Below the pieces are notes generated by a model, which ran no database searches, was not told the DNA's origin, and saw only the letters and a list, made by a program, of their open reading frames with translations. Positions 32,399 to 41,062 of a DNA stretch of 47,232 nt are shown one piece after another. The stretch spans positions 1-47,232 of the forward strand of contig JAQWGQ010000036.1 in the NCBI GenBank assembly GCA_029238125.1. Reading direction: 5' to 3'. Source of the DNA: Flavobacteriaceae bacterium. GTDB lineage: Bacteria > Bacteroidota > Bacteroidia > Flavobacteriales > Flavobacteriaceae. Position 1 is the stretch's first letter. Each line of letters begins with the position of its first letter. The position numbers and the translations under genes are program-made.

Positions 32399-35248
32399 AT
32401 GCCAAAGCGTCCTGAAATAAACTCTATTCTCATAATAGGTTCAGGCCCCATCATCATAGGTCAAGCATGTGAATTCGATTATGCGGGGAGTCAAGCCCTT
32501 CGCTCATTGCGAGAAGATGGAATCGAAACGATTCTGATCAACTCCAATCCAGCGACGATTATGACCGACCCATCTATGGCGGATCACATTTACCTAAAAC
32601 CTCTCACAACCAATTCCATTCGCGAGATTCTTAAAAAGCACAAAGTCGATGCGGTTTTGCCGACTATGGGTGGCCAGACGGCCTTAAATCTTTGTATAGA
32701 AACCGACGAAAAAGGGGTTTGGGAAGAATTTGGGGTTGAAATTATTGGGGTTGATATTGATGCGATAAACATCACAGAAGACCGAGATCAATTCAAAAAA
32801 TTATTAAAAACCATTGACATCCCTGTCGCTCCAGCCAAGACTGCGACTTCCTTTTTGAAAGGAAAAGAAATTGCACAAGAGTTTGGTTTTCCACTTGTAA
32901 TCCGTCCTTCCTTTACCCTTGGTGGTACTGGCGCGTCTTTTGTCCATTCTGCGGATCAATTTGAAACCTTACTCACCAGAGGGCTAGAGGCCTCTCCGAT
33001 TCATGAGGTTTTAATTGATAAAGCCCTTTTAGGTTGGAAAGAATATGAGTTGGAGTTACTCCGAGATAAAAATGACAATGTTGTCATTATATGTACCATT
33101 GAGAATATGGATCCGATGGGGATTCACACAGGAGATTCCATCACTGTTGCGCCTGCAATGACTCTTTCCGATACAGCTTTTCAGCGCATGCGCGACATGG
33201 CCATCAAAATGATGCGAAGCATCGGAGATTTTGCAGGAGGTTGTAATGTACAGTTTGCAGTTAGCCCTGACGAAAAAGAAGAGATTATCGCCATTGAAAT
33301 CAATCCACGGGTTTCCAGATCCTCTGCTTTGGCATCTAAGGCAACGGGCTATCCCATTGCCAAAATCGCTGCCAAACTGGCAATTGGTTACTCTTTGGAC
33401 GAATTGAGTAATCAGATTACAGGATCAACTTCGGCTTTGTTTGAGCCAACCCTTGACTATGTGATTGTGAAAATTCCACGTTGGAATTTTGACAAATTTG
33501 AAGGATCGGAAAGAGAGTTGGGTCTGCAAATGAAGTCTGTCGGAGAAGTGATGGGAATTGGAAGGTCTTTTCAAGAAGCACTTCACAAGGCAACTCAATC
33601 CTTAGAAATCAAACGCAATGGCCTAGGTGCCGACGGCAAAGGATATACCAACTATGAAACGGTCATATCCAAACTCAAACATGCCTCCTGGGATCGTGTT
33701 TTTGTGCTGTATGATGCCATACAAATGGGTATTTCTTTGGATCGCATCCATGAAATCACCAAAATTGATATGTGGTACTTGCGCCAGTACGAAGAATTAT
33801 ACAACCTTGAACTCAAGATTTCAGAATACAACATTAAGGAGATTCCAAAGCCACTACTCTTGGAAGCCAAACAAAAGGGCTTTGCAGACCGACAAATCGC
33901 ACATATGTTGCAATGTTTGGAAAGTGAGGTTTATTCATTGCGAAATGAAATGGGCGTGAAGCGCGTTTACAAACTCGTCGACACCTGTGCTGCAGAGTTT
34001 CAAGCGCAAACACCTTACTACTATTCGACTTTTGAAGATGAGGTTCAAATCAAAGGCGGTGAAAAATTTGTCGACAACGAAAGTGTCGATTCTGGCCGAG
34101 AAAAAATTATTGTTTTGGGGTCAGGTCCCAATCGTATCGGTCAGGGGATAGAGTTTGATTACTGTTGTGTGCATGGTGTATTGGCAGCTGCTGAGTGTGG
34201 CTATGAAACCATCATGATTAATTGTAATCCAGAAACCGTATCCACGGACTTTGATACGGCTGACAAACTCTATTTCGAGCCCGTTTTTTGGGAGCATATC
34301 TACGACATCATTCAGCACGAAAACCCAGTTGGGGTAATCGTTCAGCTTGGGGGTCAAACCGCCTTAAAGTTGGCTGAGAAACTCAGTCGCTATGGGGTTA
34401 AAATCATGGGGACATCTTTTGAGTCACTCGATTTGGCAGAAGATCGTGGGAGTTTCTCAACCCTGCTAAAGGACAATAATATCCCTTATCCAGAGTTTGG
34501 CGTTGCCGAAACTCCAGAACAAGCGCTACAGCTGGCAGAAGAACTCGATTTTCCAATCCTTGTACGCCCATCTTACGTTCTTGGTGGACAGGGAATGAAG
34601 ATTGTCATCAATCGGGAGGAACTCGAAGCCCACGTGGTTGATTTGCTACAAAAGATTCCCAACAACAAATTGCTTTTAGATCATTATTTAGACGGTGCCA
34701 TAGAGGCAGAAGCCGATGCGATTTGTGATGGAGAAAATGTAGAAATCATTGGGGTCATGGAGCATATTGAACCCTGTGGAATCCACTCGGGAGACTCCAA
34801 TGCTATTTTACCTCCATTTAACTTGGGTGACTTTGTGATGCAACAGATAAAGGATCACACCCGAAAAATTGCAACTGCACTCAACACGGTTGGCTTGATC
34901 AATGTTCAGTTTGCCATCAAAGATGATGTGGTGTATATCATTGAGGCCAATCCGCGTGCGTCGAGAACGGTTCCCTTTATTGCCAAAGCCAAACAACAAC
35001 CCTTTGTGAATTACGCCACCAAAGTGATGTTGGGGAAACACAAAGTGGGTGATTTTGATTACACCTCTCACTTGGAAGGTTTTGCGATTAAACAGCCCGT
35101 TTTTTCATTCAATAAGTTTCCAAATGTCAATAAAGCACTTGGTCCTGAAATGAAAAGTACAGGGGAAAGCATCTTGTTTATTGACGACTTAAAAGACGAT
35201 GACTTTTACGAGTTGTATGCGCGTCGAAAAATGTACTTGACCAAGTAG
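32399..35248 (+). CDS. carB: carbamoyl-phosphate synthase large chain, lacking the C-terminal regulatory domain
   Basis: 949 residues, about 120 shorter than E. coli CarB. Two carboxy-phosphate/carbamate synthase halves are complete. The first has IGSGPIIIGQACEFDYAGS, MGGQTALNL and EINPRVSRSSALASKATGYPIA; the second has LGSGPNRIGQGIEFDYCCVHG, LGGQTALKLAEK and EANPRASRTVPFIAKA. The protein ends at STGESILFIDDLKDDDFYELYARRK, where the MGS-like allosteric domain (IMP, UMP and ornithine control in E. coli) should begin. It makes carbamoyl phosphate for pyrimidines and arginine. No carA is in the window. The missing domain implies a different control. Confidence 0.93.
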   Translation: MPKRPEINSILIIGSGPIIIGQACEFDYAGSQALRSLREDGIETILINSNPATIMTDPSMADHIYLKPLTTNSIREILKKHKVDAVLPTMGGQTALNLCIETDEKGVWEEFGVEIIGVDIDAINITEDRDQFKKLLKTIDIPVAPAKTATSFLKGKEIAQEFGFPLVIRPSFTLGGTGASFVHSADQFETLLTRGLEASPIHEVLIDKALLGWKEYELELLRDKNDNVVIICTIENMDPMGIHTGDSITVAPAMTLSDTAFQRMRDMAIKMMRSIGDFAGGCNVQFAVSPDEKEEIIAIEINPRVSRSSALASKATGYPIAKIAAKLAIGYSLDELSNQITGSTSALFEPTLDYVIVKIPRWNFDKFEGSERELGLQMKSVGEVMGIGRSFQEALHKATQSLEIKRNGLGADGKGYTNYETVISKLKHASWDRVFVLYDAIQMGISLDRIHEITKIDMWYLRQYEELYNLELKISEYNIKEIPKPLLLEAKQKGFADRQIAHMLQCLESEVYSLRNEMGVKRVYKLVDTCAAEFQAQTPYYYSTFEDEVQIKGGEKFVDNESVDSGREKIIVLGSGPNRIGQGIEFDYCCVHGVLAAAECGYETIMINCNPETVSTDFDTADKLYFEPVFWEHIYDIIQHENPVGVIVQLGGQTALKLAEKLSRYGVKIMGTSFESLDLAEDRGSFSTLLKDNNIPYPEFGVAETPEQALQLAEELDFPILVRPSYVLGGQGMKIVINREELEAHVVDLLQKIPNNKLLLDHYLDGAIEAEADAICDGENVEIIGVMEHIEPCGIHSGDSNAILPPFNLGDFVMQQIKDHTRKIATALNTVGLINVQFAIKDDVVYIIEANPRASRTVPFIAKAKQQPFVNYATKVMLGKHKVGDFDYTSHLEGFAIKQPVFSFNKFPNVNKALGPEMKSTGESILFIDDLKDDDFYELYARRKMYLTK

Positions 35249-35270
35249 GTTTTTTTGTACATTCGTTCCC

Positions 35271-36389
35271 ATGTCAATAGAAGCCATTTTACTACTCGTC
35301 ATTTTGGGCGTTGTTCTTGCGATCTTTTTCTTGCGAAGCCGAAATTCATCGGGATCTGATTCGCTTTTACTGCAACTGAACGAGGCCTTGCGCAACGAAA
35401 TTCAGGAAATCCGAAAAGATGTTGCTCAAAATGCCCAAACTTCTCGTGTTGAAATCGAAGGCAAACTCAAAACCATCAATCAAGAGATTAATGAGTTTCA
35501 GAAGAGTGCCAAGCAGAACATGCAACAGCAATTTTCTCAATCCAATAAAATTGTGAAAGAGGTTACTTCTGAGCTTGAGAAGATTAAAGGAACCAATGAG
35601 CAGGTACTCAATTTTGCAACCCAAATGAAATCTCTGGAAAAGATTTTGGGCAACTCCAAACAACGCGGGATTTTGGGAGAGATTCAGCTCGAAAATTTAC
35701 TGGCCAACGTACTGCCACCCGATTTGTTCAGCATGCAGCATAAGTTTACAAATGGCGAAACCGTAGATGCTATTGTCAAGGTTGGACAGTTTATCATTCC
35801 CATAGACGCTAAATTTTCGTTGGACAATTACAACAAAATGATCGAAAGTAGCGATCCCAATGAGATTAAGACTTTGGAGACTCAGTTTCGAAAAGACATT
35901 CGTTTGCGGATTGATGAGACCGCCAAATATATTCGCCCCAACGAGCAAACCACGGATTATGCCTATATGTTTATCCCAGCAGATGGTTTATATCAGGATT
36001 TGCTCAACAGTCGGGTAGGGAGTTTGCAGATCAATTCTCGCGATTTGGTGAGCTATGCCTATGATAAAAAAGTGATGATTGTTTCTCCGATGAGCTTGTT
36101 TCCCATGCTTCAAATTACGGTAAAGGCCTTACACAATCTTAAAATTGAAAAATCCGTACAGGAAATTCTTTCAAATGTGGACAAACTCACCAAGCATTTG
36201 AATGCCTACCAAACCTATCACACCAAACTCGGAAAAACCTTAGGCACGGCAGTCAATCACTACAATGACCTTACTGGGGAGTTTCGAAAAATCGATAAGG
36301 ATATTGTCCGACTTTCGCCAGACAACAAACGCTTGACTTTAGATGCGGATCAGGTGAGTAAACCCAACGTACTAGAGGACGAGAACTAA
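35271..36389 (+). CDS. rmuC: DNA recombination protein RmuC
   Basis: 372 residues. An N-terminal membrane helix (ILLLVILGVVLAIFFLR) is followed by a long coiled coil (about 35-125, many Gln, Glu and Lys). The RmuC domain has NSKQRGILGEIQLENLL, FIIPIDAKFSLDNYNKM, TTDYAYMFIPADGLYQDL and YAYDKKVMIVSPMSLFPML. It has a PD-(D/E)XK nuclease-like fold and limits DNA inversions in E. coli. It starts 22 bp after carB. Its TAA overlaps the stop of the convergent DUF6580 gene (CTAA). Confidence 0.9.
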   Translation: MSIEAILLLVILGVVLAIFFLRSRNSSGSDSLLLQLNEALRNEIQEIRKDVAQNAQTSRVEIEGKLKTINQEINEFQKSAKQNMQQQFSQSNKIVKEVTSELEKIKGTNEQVLNFATQMKSLEKILGNSKQRGILGEIQLENLLANVLPPDLFSMQHKFTNGETVDAIVKVGQFIIPIDAKFSLDNYNKMIESSDPNEIKTLETQFRKDIRLRIDETAKYIRPNEQTTDYAYMFIPADGLYQDLLNSRVGSLQINSRDLVSYAYDKKVMIVSPMSLFPMLQITVKALHNLKIEKSVQEILSNVDKLTKHLNAYQTYHTKLGKTLGTAVNHYNDLTGEFRKIDKDIVRLSPDNKRLTLDADQVSKPNVLEDEN

Positions 36390-36874
36390 GCGAGTTGCAA
36401 ACGACTGCTGACTGCAGAAAATCCGAATACCATAATCACACTGTAGAAGATGTCACCAAGTAGGGATGTAGCAAAAAATGGTATAGCTAGCGCAAAACAG
36501 GTGAGAAGCCCTTCAATGGATTTCGGATAATACAACAACCAAACCCCGAGGTTGCTGATTAGGAAAAACAAAACACTTCCCAGTAAAACGAGTTTTGGAG
36601 TCACCCTGTTTCTTTGTTGTCCCATCCATGTAATCAGAACAAAGGACAAATAAACAAAAATCGAAATGGTGTAAAAACCCAAAAAGAGATCGGAGATCAG
36701 CATGGCGATGAGCGGTACAATAAAGGCAAGCTGCTTTCGTCTAAAATAGGCCCCAGCAAAGAGAGACATCGCCGTGATTGGAGCAAAGTTAGGTGGATGC
36801 GGAACTAAGCGAGTTAGCGCAGCAATTATAACAAAACTAAAGAGTACCTTTTCTTTTTTTGAAAGCGTAAACAT
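36386..36874 (-). CDS. DUF6580-like membrane protein, near the cobalamin riboswitch
   Basis: 162 residues from the ATG at 36874, with about five hydrophobic helices. The opening LTRLVPHPPNFAPITAMSLFAGAYF matches DUF6580, a Bacteroidetes membrane family. A compact all-helical protein of this size resembles an S component of an energy-coupling-factor transporter. Lying divergently beside a B12 riboswitch and receptor, it might move cobalamin or a related compound; this is inference. The frame extends to a TTG at 36895, but that codon overlaps a TATTTTTG promoter element (36893-36900), so the ATG is preferred. Confidence 0.7.
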   Translation of the reverse strand: MFTLSKKEKVLFSFVIIAALTRLVPHPPNFAPITAMSLFAGAYFRRKQLAFIVPLIAMLISDLFLGFYTISIFVYLSFVLITWMGQQRNRVTPKLVLLGSVLFFLISNLGVWLLYYPKSIEGLLTCFALAIPFFATSLLGDIFYSVIMVFGFSAVSSRLQLA

Positions 36875-36892
36875 AGACTTAGCAATTTCAAT

Positions 36893-36900
36893 CAAAAATA
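36893..36900 (-). promoter_or_regulatory. candidate -7 element of the DUF6580 gene
   Basis: Minus strand TATTTTTG, an exact TAnnTTTG, 18 nt before the ATG at 36874. No TTG -33 element is seen at the right spacing. Confidence 0.4.
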
Positions 36901-36938
36901 ACCATTTTTTTAATACCGAATAATTTGTTTTCCTTCAC

Positions 36939-36946
36939 TACCTTTG
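36939..36946 (+). promoter_or_regulatory. candidate -7 element for the riboswitch-controlled transcript
   Basis: TACCTTTG, an exact TAnnTTTG, directly before the cobalamin aptamer. A TTG occurs upstream but too close (11 nt). Confidence 0.4.
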
Positions 36947-36949
36947 TAA

Positions 36950-37125
36950 AGAACAAGGGTTTTACAAGTCACATTCGTGAATTGTAAATGAAAAGGGAAG
37001 AAAGTGCAAAGCTTTCGCTGTTCCCGCAACTGTAAACGTGTATAGTCATTTCTCTACAAACCACTGACAATCGTTGGGAAGGTTGAAATGAACGTGAGCC
37101 AGGAGACCTGCCTTTGTTTTTGTGG
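36950..37125 (+). ncRNA. cobalamin riboswitch
   Basis: The conserved core is plain. AAAGGGAAG, then GTGCAAAGC and GCTGTTCCCGCAACTGTAA, lie at about 36991-37034; CCACTG is followed later by GGGAAGG; the B12 box AGCCAGGAGACCTGCC is at 37097-37112. The closing stem could form between ACAAGG at the 5' end and CCTTTGT after the B12 box. A short hairpin with arms CTACT and AGTAG follows at about 37130-37146, before the ATG. There is no T run, so control is probably at translation. High B12 should shut off the receptor gene. Aptamer ends are approximate. Confidence 0.93.
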
Positions 37126-37174
37126 TATAACTACTCGGGATAAGTAGCGGTGCTTAATTTGTAAATATCAATTC

Positions 37175-39016
37175 ATGGTAAGAGTATTTTCTACACAAGC
37201 CCTGTGCTTGTTGACGTGCGTTTTTGTATTCGCACAAAACGATTTGGTTTTACTCGATGAGGTCACGGTCACCGACTCTCGTTTTGAGAGATCCGTTTCC
37301 AAAACAGGACGATCAGTTACCCTGCTCACCTCCAAAGATATCGAGCCTTTTCTCGGTGGCACCATAGCTGATTTACTCACTAACCAAGTTGGCATTCACA
37401 TCAATGGCGCACGGTCTCATCCTGGGTCCGAGTTGAGCTATTTTATCCGTGGTGGAAACAATCGACAGCTATTGGTCCTTATCGATGGAGTACCTGTGAG
37501 TGACCCAACACAAATTGAAAATGACTTTGATTTGAGAACAGTCGATCTTTCTTCAATAGAATCGGTAGAAATCATACGTGGAGCTGCCAGTAGCTTGTAC
37601 GGCAGTGCAGCAGCAACCGCAGTGATCAAAATCACCACCAACCGACCGAAGCAAAAATCTCTAAGCGGATCGATTCGAAGTATTTTTGGAACCAATAACG
37701 ACAAATGGGACTTCCCAATAGAACCCAACTTCCAAACCCGTCAACTCCAATTTGCTTTGGGCAATGCAACTCATGCTGGCTCGATTTCCCTATCCGATCA
37801 ACGAACGATGGGCATGTCATCTGTTATTGGACCCGAAGACGATTCGACAGCAAAACAAAATCTTAGCGCACAGTATCAACTTCAGCTCTCATCTGATTTT
37901 CGGATAAATACCTTTTTTACGAAAGATTATTTCTCAAGTGAATATGACGATAGCTTTCCAACGTTGATAGACGCAGACAGCCACTTCACAAGCGAGAGTC
38001 AGCGTGTGGTCGTTCAGCCCAAATGGACAGGCGAGTCCAGTTCGTTTGTCGGACGGGTGTCGTGGGCAACATCCAGTCGGGACTTTGCGTCTTCATTTCC
38101 CATCTATTTTGAAGGTGATGTCATGGATGTCGAAGGTGTTTTTTTTACCAAACTCTCCAAGCAACTAACGGGCTTGATCGGACTCAATCACAAACAACAA
38201 GAGGCGAAGTTTAGTGATAAAGTCTCTGTAGATTTGACAGATTATTTTTTGAATATTTTATACGAATCCAATGGTCTATTCGAAGCGCAGGCAGGGGCAC
38301 GTTTGAGCGAACATAGTACGTATGGTTCGAATTGGACCTATCATATCAACCCCTCACTATATTTCAATTTTGACCCTGTTGATCTACGTTTTCATGCCAG
38401 TTTGAGTACGGCATTTATTGCTCCTTCGCTCTATAAATTATTTGACACTTACTCTGGCAATCAAACCCTCAAACCCGAAACCAATCAAAGTTTAGAATTC
38501 GGGGGCTCACTCTTTTTTTCAAATGGTGGGCAGCTTCAATTCGTCTATTTTAGCCGGGACCACCAAAACTTTGTCGACTACGATATGACGACTTTTCGAT
38601 ATACCAACGCCACTAGAGACTTTGGCGTTTATGGCACCGAGTTTTTGTGTCGCTATCCATTAACAAATCGACTTCTTTTTCAAACCAACTATACCTATAC
38701 GCAGCACGAGGAAGGGGAGGGTTTACGTATTCCCAAGCACAAGGTAAATGCCAGTTTTCGTCAACAGTTCAATATTAACACCCAACTCTTGGCAAGTATC
38801 CAATTTGTGGGAGATCGTGATGACCTAGCTGGGCAGGACTTGGTGGTATTGTCTTCGTATTGGTTATTGGATCTAAGGATTTCGCACCAACTTTCACAAC
38901 CAGGTGTATCGTTGTTTGGATCAATCGAAAACGTATTTGATGCCGATTATGAAGAGGTACGTGGTTACACTACTCGAGGGCGAAATCTTTCGGTTGGCGT
39001 ATCTTACGCATTTTAG
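37175..39016 (+). CDS. TonB-dependent receptor, BtuB-like, B12-regulated
   Basis: 613 residues. A signal peptide (cleavage near VFAQ) is followed by a plug domain: LDEVTVTDSR, DIEPFLGGTIADLLTNQVGI, ELSYFIRGGNNRQLLVLIDGVPVSDP, SSIESVEIIRGAASSLYGS. A beta-barrel of about 450 residues ends in VGVSYAF with a terminal Phe. The length is that of BtuB rather than the larger SusC-type receptors. The riboswitch in its leader supports cobalamin or a precursor as substrate. No btuC, btuD or btuF lies downstream. The 3' end overlaps the convergent S41 protease gene by 47 bp. Confidence 0.9.
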   Translation: MVRVFSTQALCLLTCVFVFAQNDLVLLDEVTVTDSRFERSVSKTGRSVTLLTSKDIEPFLGGTIADLLTNQVGIHINGARSHPGSELSYFIRGGNNRQLLVLIDGVPVSDPTQIENDFDLRTVDLSSIESVEIIRGAASSLYGSAAATAVIKITTNRPKQKSLSGSIRSIFGTNNDKWDFPIEPNFQTRQLQFALGNATHAGSISLSDQRTMGMSSVIGPEDDSTAKQNLSAQYQLQLSSDFRINTFFTKDYFSSEYDDSFPTLIDADSHFTSESQRVVVQPKWTGESSSFVGRVSWATSSRDFASSFPIYFEGDVMDVEGVFFTKLSKQLTGLIGLNHKQQEAKFSDKVSVDLTDYFLNILYESNGLFEAQAGARLSEHSTYGSNWTYHINPSLYFNFDPVDLRFHASLSTAFIAPSLYKLFDTYSGNQTLKPETNQSLEFGGSLFFSNGGQLQFVYFSRDHQNFVDYDMTTFRYTNATRDFGVYGTEFLCRYPLTNRLLFQTNYTYTQHEEGEGLRIPKHKVNASFRQQFNINTQLLASIQFVGDRDDLAGQDLVVLSSYWLLDLRISHQLSQPGVSLFGSIENVFDADYEEVRGYTTRGRNLSVGVSYAF

Positions 39017-40382
39017 TAGGGGTTTCTGTATGCATTATGGCGTCTTGCAACGACGGCATTTTCTCAAAGTGAATTCCAAATCGAAAAAGCTGATTTTTCT
39101 CTGATTTTGGTGGGAGTACGCCCATAACTTCAAGGGTTTTTTCCAGTAGGGGTTCATCGATTTCCCCGAGGGTCCCCAAATTTGCTACGTCTTCTTTAAG
39201 GCGGTGATCTGGTTGCAGACCATTTTCAAAGTCTGCAAATCCTTCGCTATTGGCAATTTTTAGTGTGATGGGCTGCATGGCCCAAGTATGACGTGGGTTT
39301 ACATTTCCCTCATCATCCCAATCGTAGATGGAGTAGGAACCAACATTTTTCCCTGTGGTCTTATCGCCGATAAGGATGACATCGATATAGGGAGATAGTC
39401 CATTGATTAGGAGTTCACTGGCCGATGCCGTATCTCTGGAACTGATCACATAGAGTCGATTCATTTCCAACTGCACAGCAGTTGCTTCAAACAGATAGTC
39501 TTCATTGTAAGAGGAAAGTTTGTGATTGTGTTGGGTTTGGGCAAAAACCTCACCCGAAAACTGCCCGGTAAGCATACTGGCAAGTTTGATGGATGAACTT
39601 ATTCGGCCACCACGATTATACCGCAAATCGATAATCAATTGATTCACTTCTTGGGTTTGAAATTCCGCAAAAGCATTTTCGAGTTGGTCGTCAAAATCAG
39701 CCACAAACCCATTGTACATCAAATAGCCAATTTTTGTGTTGTTTAGCTCAATGATTTTGTGAATATGGATGGGGTTTTCTTGGATTTCTGCTTTGACCAA
39801 ATCGACACTGACGCCTGTAGGCGCAAACGTTTGGCCACTGATTTGAGCAAGCTGAATCGAAAATGATTCCACTTCGCTGCTCAACAAAGCTTGATAATTA
39901 TCAATGGTTAGTTGCTCATTGTTGACACTGAGAAAAAGGTTTCCACGCTCTATGTTTTTTGCGGCAGCATCCGAATCGGGAAGCACATAGCGAACAAAGG
40001 CAAATAAGTCATTAGAGTCGCCAACCCTCCCCAGTCCAATCATCATTCCACTTGTTGTATAGACACGGCTCAACTGCTTTTCCAGCTCTGTATAGTCACT
40101 CATGATCCAGCTAAAACGATCCTTGTCGGAAAGGAGGGATTCAAACAACAATTCAGGGTCCCCATTATACTGCGATAAAAAGTTGGCATAGGATTTTTGT
40201 GAATCAAATCGGTTATCCGCCAAATCGGGAACCGACTTTTGCCAGAAGTAGTAAGTGTTTAGTCCCTCCCAGATAAAGTCTTCAATTTCAAAATCGTATT
40301 CACGAGGTGCGATATTATCATCTTCATCTTTACATGATATCAAGAAAAACAGTAGGAGTACGTAAGGAAGGAGTTTTCGCAT
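38970..40382 (-). CDS. S41 family C-terminal-processing peptidase, lipoprotein
   Basis: 470 residues with a lipoprotein signal (LLLFFLISC, then acidic KDEDDN). An N-terminal helical region is followed by a PDZ-like part (about 110-190: GMMIGLGRVGD, LPDSDAAAKNIERGNLFLSVN) and the S41 core: KIGYLMYNGF, QLIIDLRYNRGG, the catalytic serine in SRDTASASELL and the lysine in GDKTTGKNVG. It probably degrades or trims envelope proteins. The last 16 codons or so are antisense to the receptor gene's 3' end; an earlier stop is not available in this frame. Confidence 0.85.
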   Translation of the reverse strand: MRKLLPYVLLLFFLISCKDEDDNIAPREYDFEIEDFIWEGLNTYYFWQKSVPDLADNRFDSQKSYANFLSQYNGDPELLFESLLSDKDRFSWIMSDYTELEKQLSRVYTTSGMMIGLGRVGDSNDLFAFVRYVLPDSDAAAKNIERGNLFLSVNNEQLTIDNYQALLSSEVESFSIQLAQISGQTFAPTGVSVDLVKAEIQENPIHIHKIIELNNTKIGYLMYNGFVADFDDQLENAFAEFQTQEVNQLIIDLRYNRGGRISSSIKLASMLTGQFSGEVFAQTQHNHKLSSYNEDYLFEATAVQLEMNRLYVISSRDTASASELLINGLSPYIDVILIGDKTTGKNVGSYSIYDWDDEGNVNPRHTWAMQPITLKIANSEGFADFENGLQPDHRLKEDVANLGTLGEIDEPLLEKTLEVMGVLPPKSEKNQLFRFGIHFEKMPSLQDAIMHTETPTKMRKIRQPKDFALE

Positions 40383-40513
40383 TTTTATATCTGTAAAACT
40401 TGTTCACTTGCAATGTACTCATTTTTATCAAAAATCATAAGCCAGAAAGTTGATATACAGTAGTCTGAGATAAAAATCTTTATTGTATTTTCGTTTAATA
40501 ACCGAATTCTATC

Positions 40514-41059
40514 ATGAAAACAACCTTTCTTTTTTTACTGATTGCCCCTATGTTAATGGCGCAATCCATTTTTGATACTTATCAAGCCAACGACCGGGTG
40601 ACCTATGTTTCGATCAGTCCACAGATGTTTTCCATGCTGGCCAAACTCAATATCAACGTCGAGGATCCCGAAGCACAAGAATTTATCGAATTGGTGACAC
40701 AAATCAGAACCTTTAAACTGTTACGCACGGATGACCCAAATATTTCTACGACTTTTTCCGACTGGACACAGGCCTATGTAAATGAGAATGAACTTGTGGA
40801 ATTGATGCAAGTCCGTGAAGAGGAAACCACCGTGTATTTTTACGCCTTGCAATCCGATCAGGATCATATTGTTGATGAGCTTGTCATGCTGGTTAAAGAG
40901 GAAGGCGAAGTTTCGGATCGTCTTGAGGTGGGGCCGCAGACCGTTGTTTTGCTCATTCAGGGTTCGATCGATTTATATCGCATTGCTTCTTTGACCCAAA
41001 AACTCGATCTCCCAGCGGGGGATGAACTCAAAAAATTAAAAAATCAAGTCCGAATCTAA
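40514..41059 (+). CDS. DUF4252 family secreted protein
   Basis: 181 residues. A signal peptide (MKTTFLFLLIAPMLMAQ) is followed by an alpha/beta domain: YVSISPQMFSMLAKL, LVTQIRTFKLLRTDDP, a two-residue-spaced strand VYFYAL, and VVLLIQGSIDLYRIASL. The order matches DUF4252, a Bacteroidetes family of unknown function often seen near sigma factors; none is here. It stands alone between two oppositely oriented genes and its stop is 3 bp from that of purB. Confidence 0.75.
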   Translation: MKTTFLFLLIAPMLMAQSIFDTYQANDRVTYVSISPQMFSMLAKLNINVEDPEAQEFIELVTQIRTFKLLRTDDPNISTTFSDWTQAYVNENELVELMQVREEETTVYFYALQSDQDHIVDELVMLVKEEGEVSDRLEVGPQTVVLLIQGSIDLYRIASLTQKLDLPAGDELKKLKNQVRI

Positions 41060-41062
41060 GCC

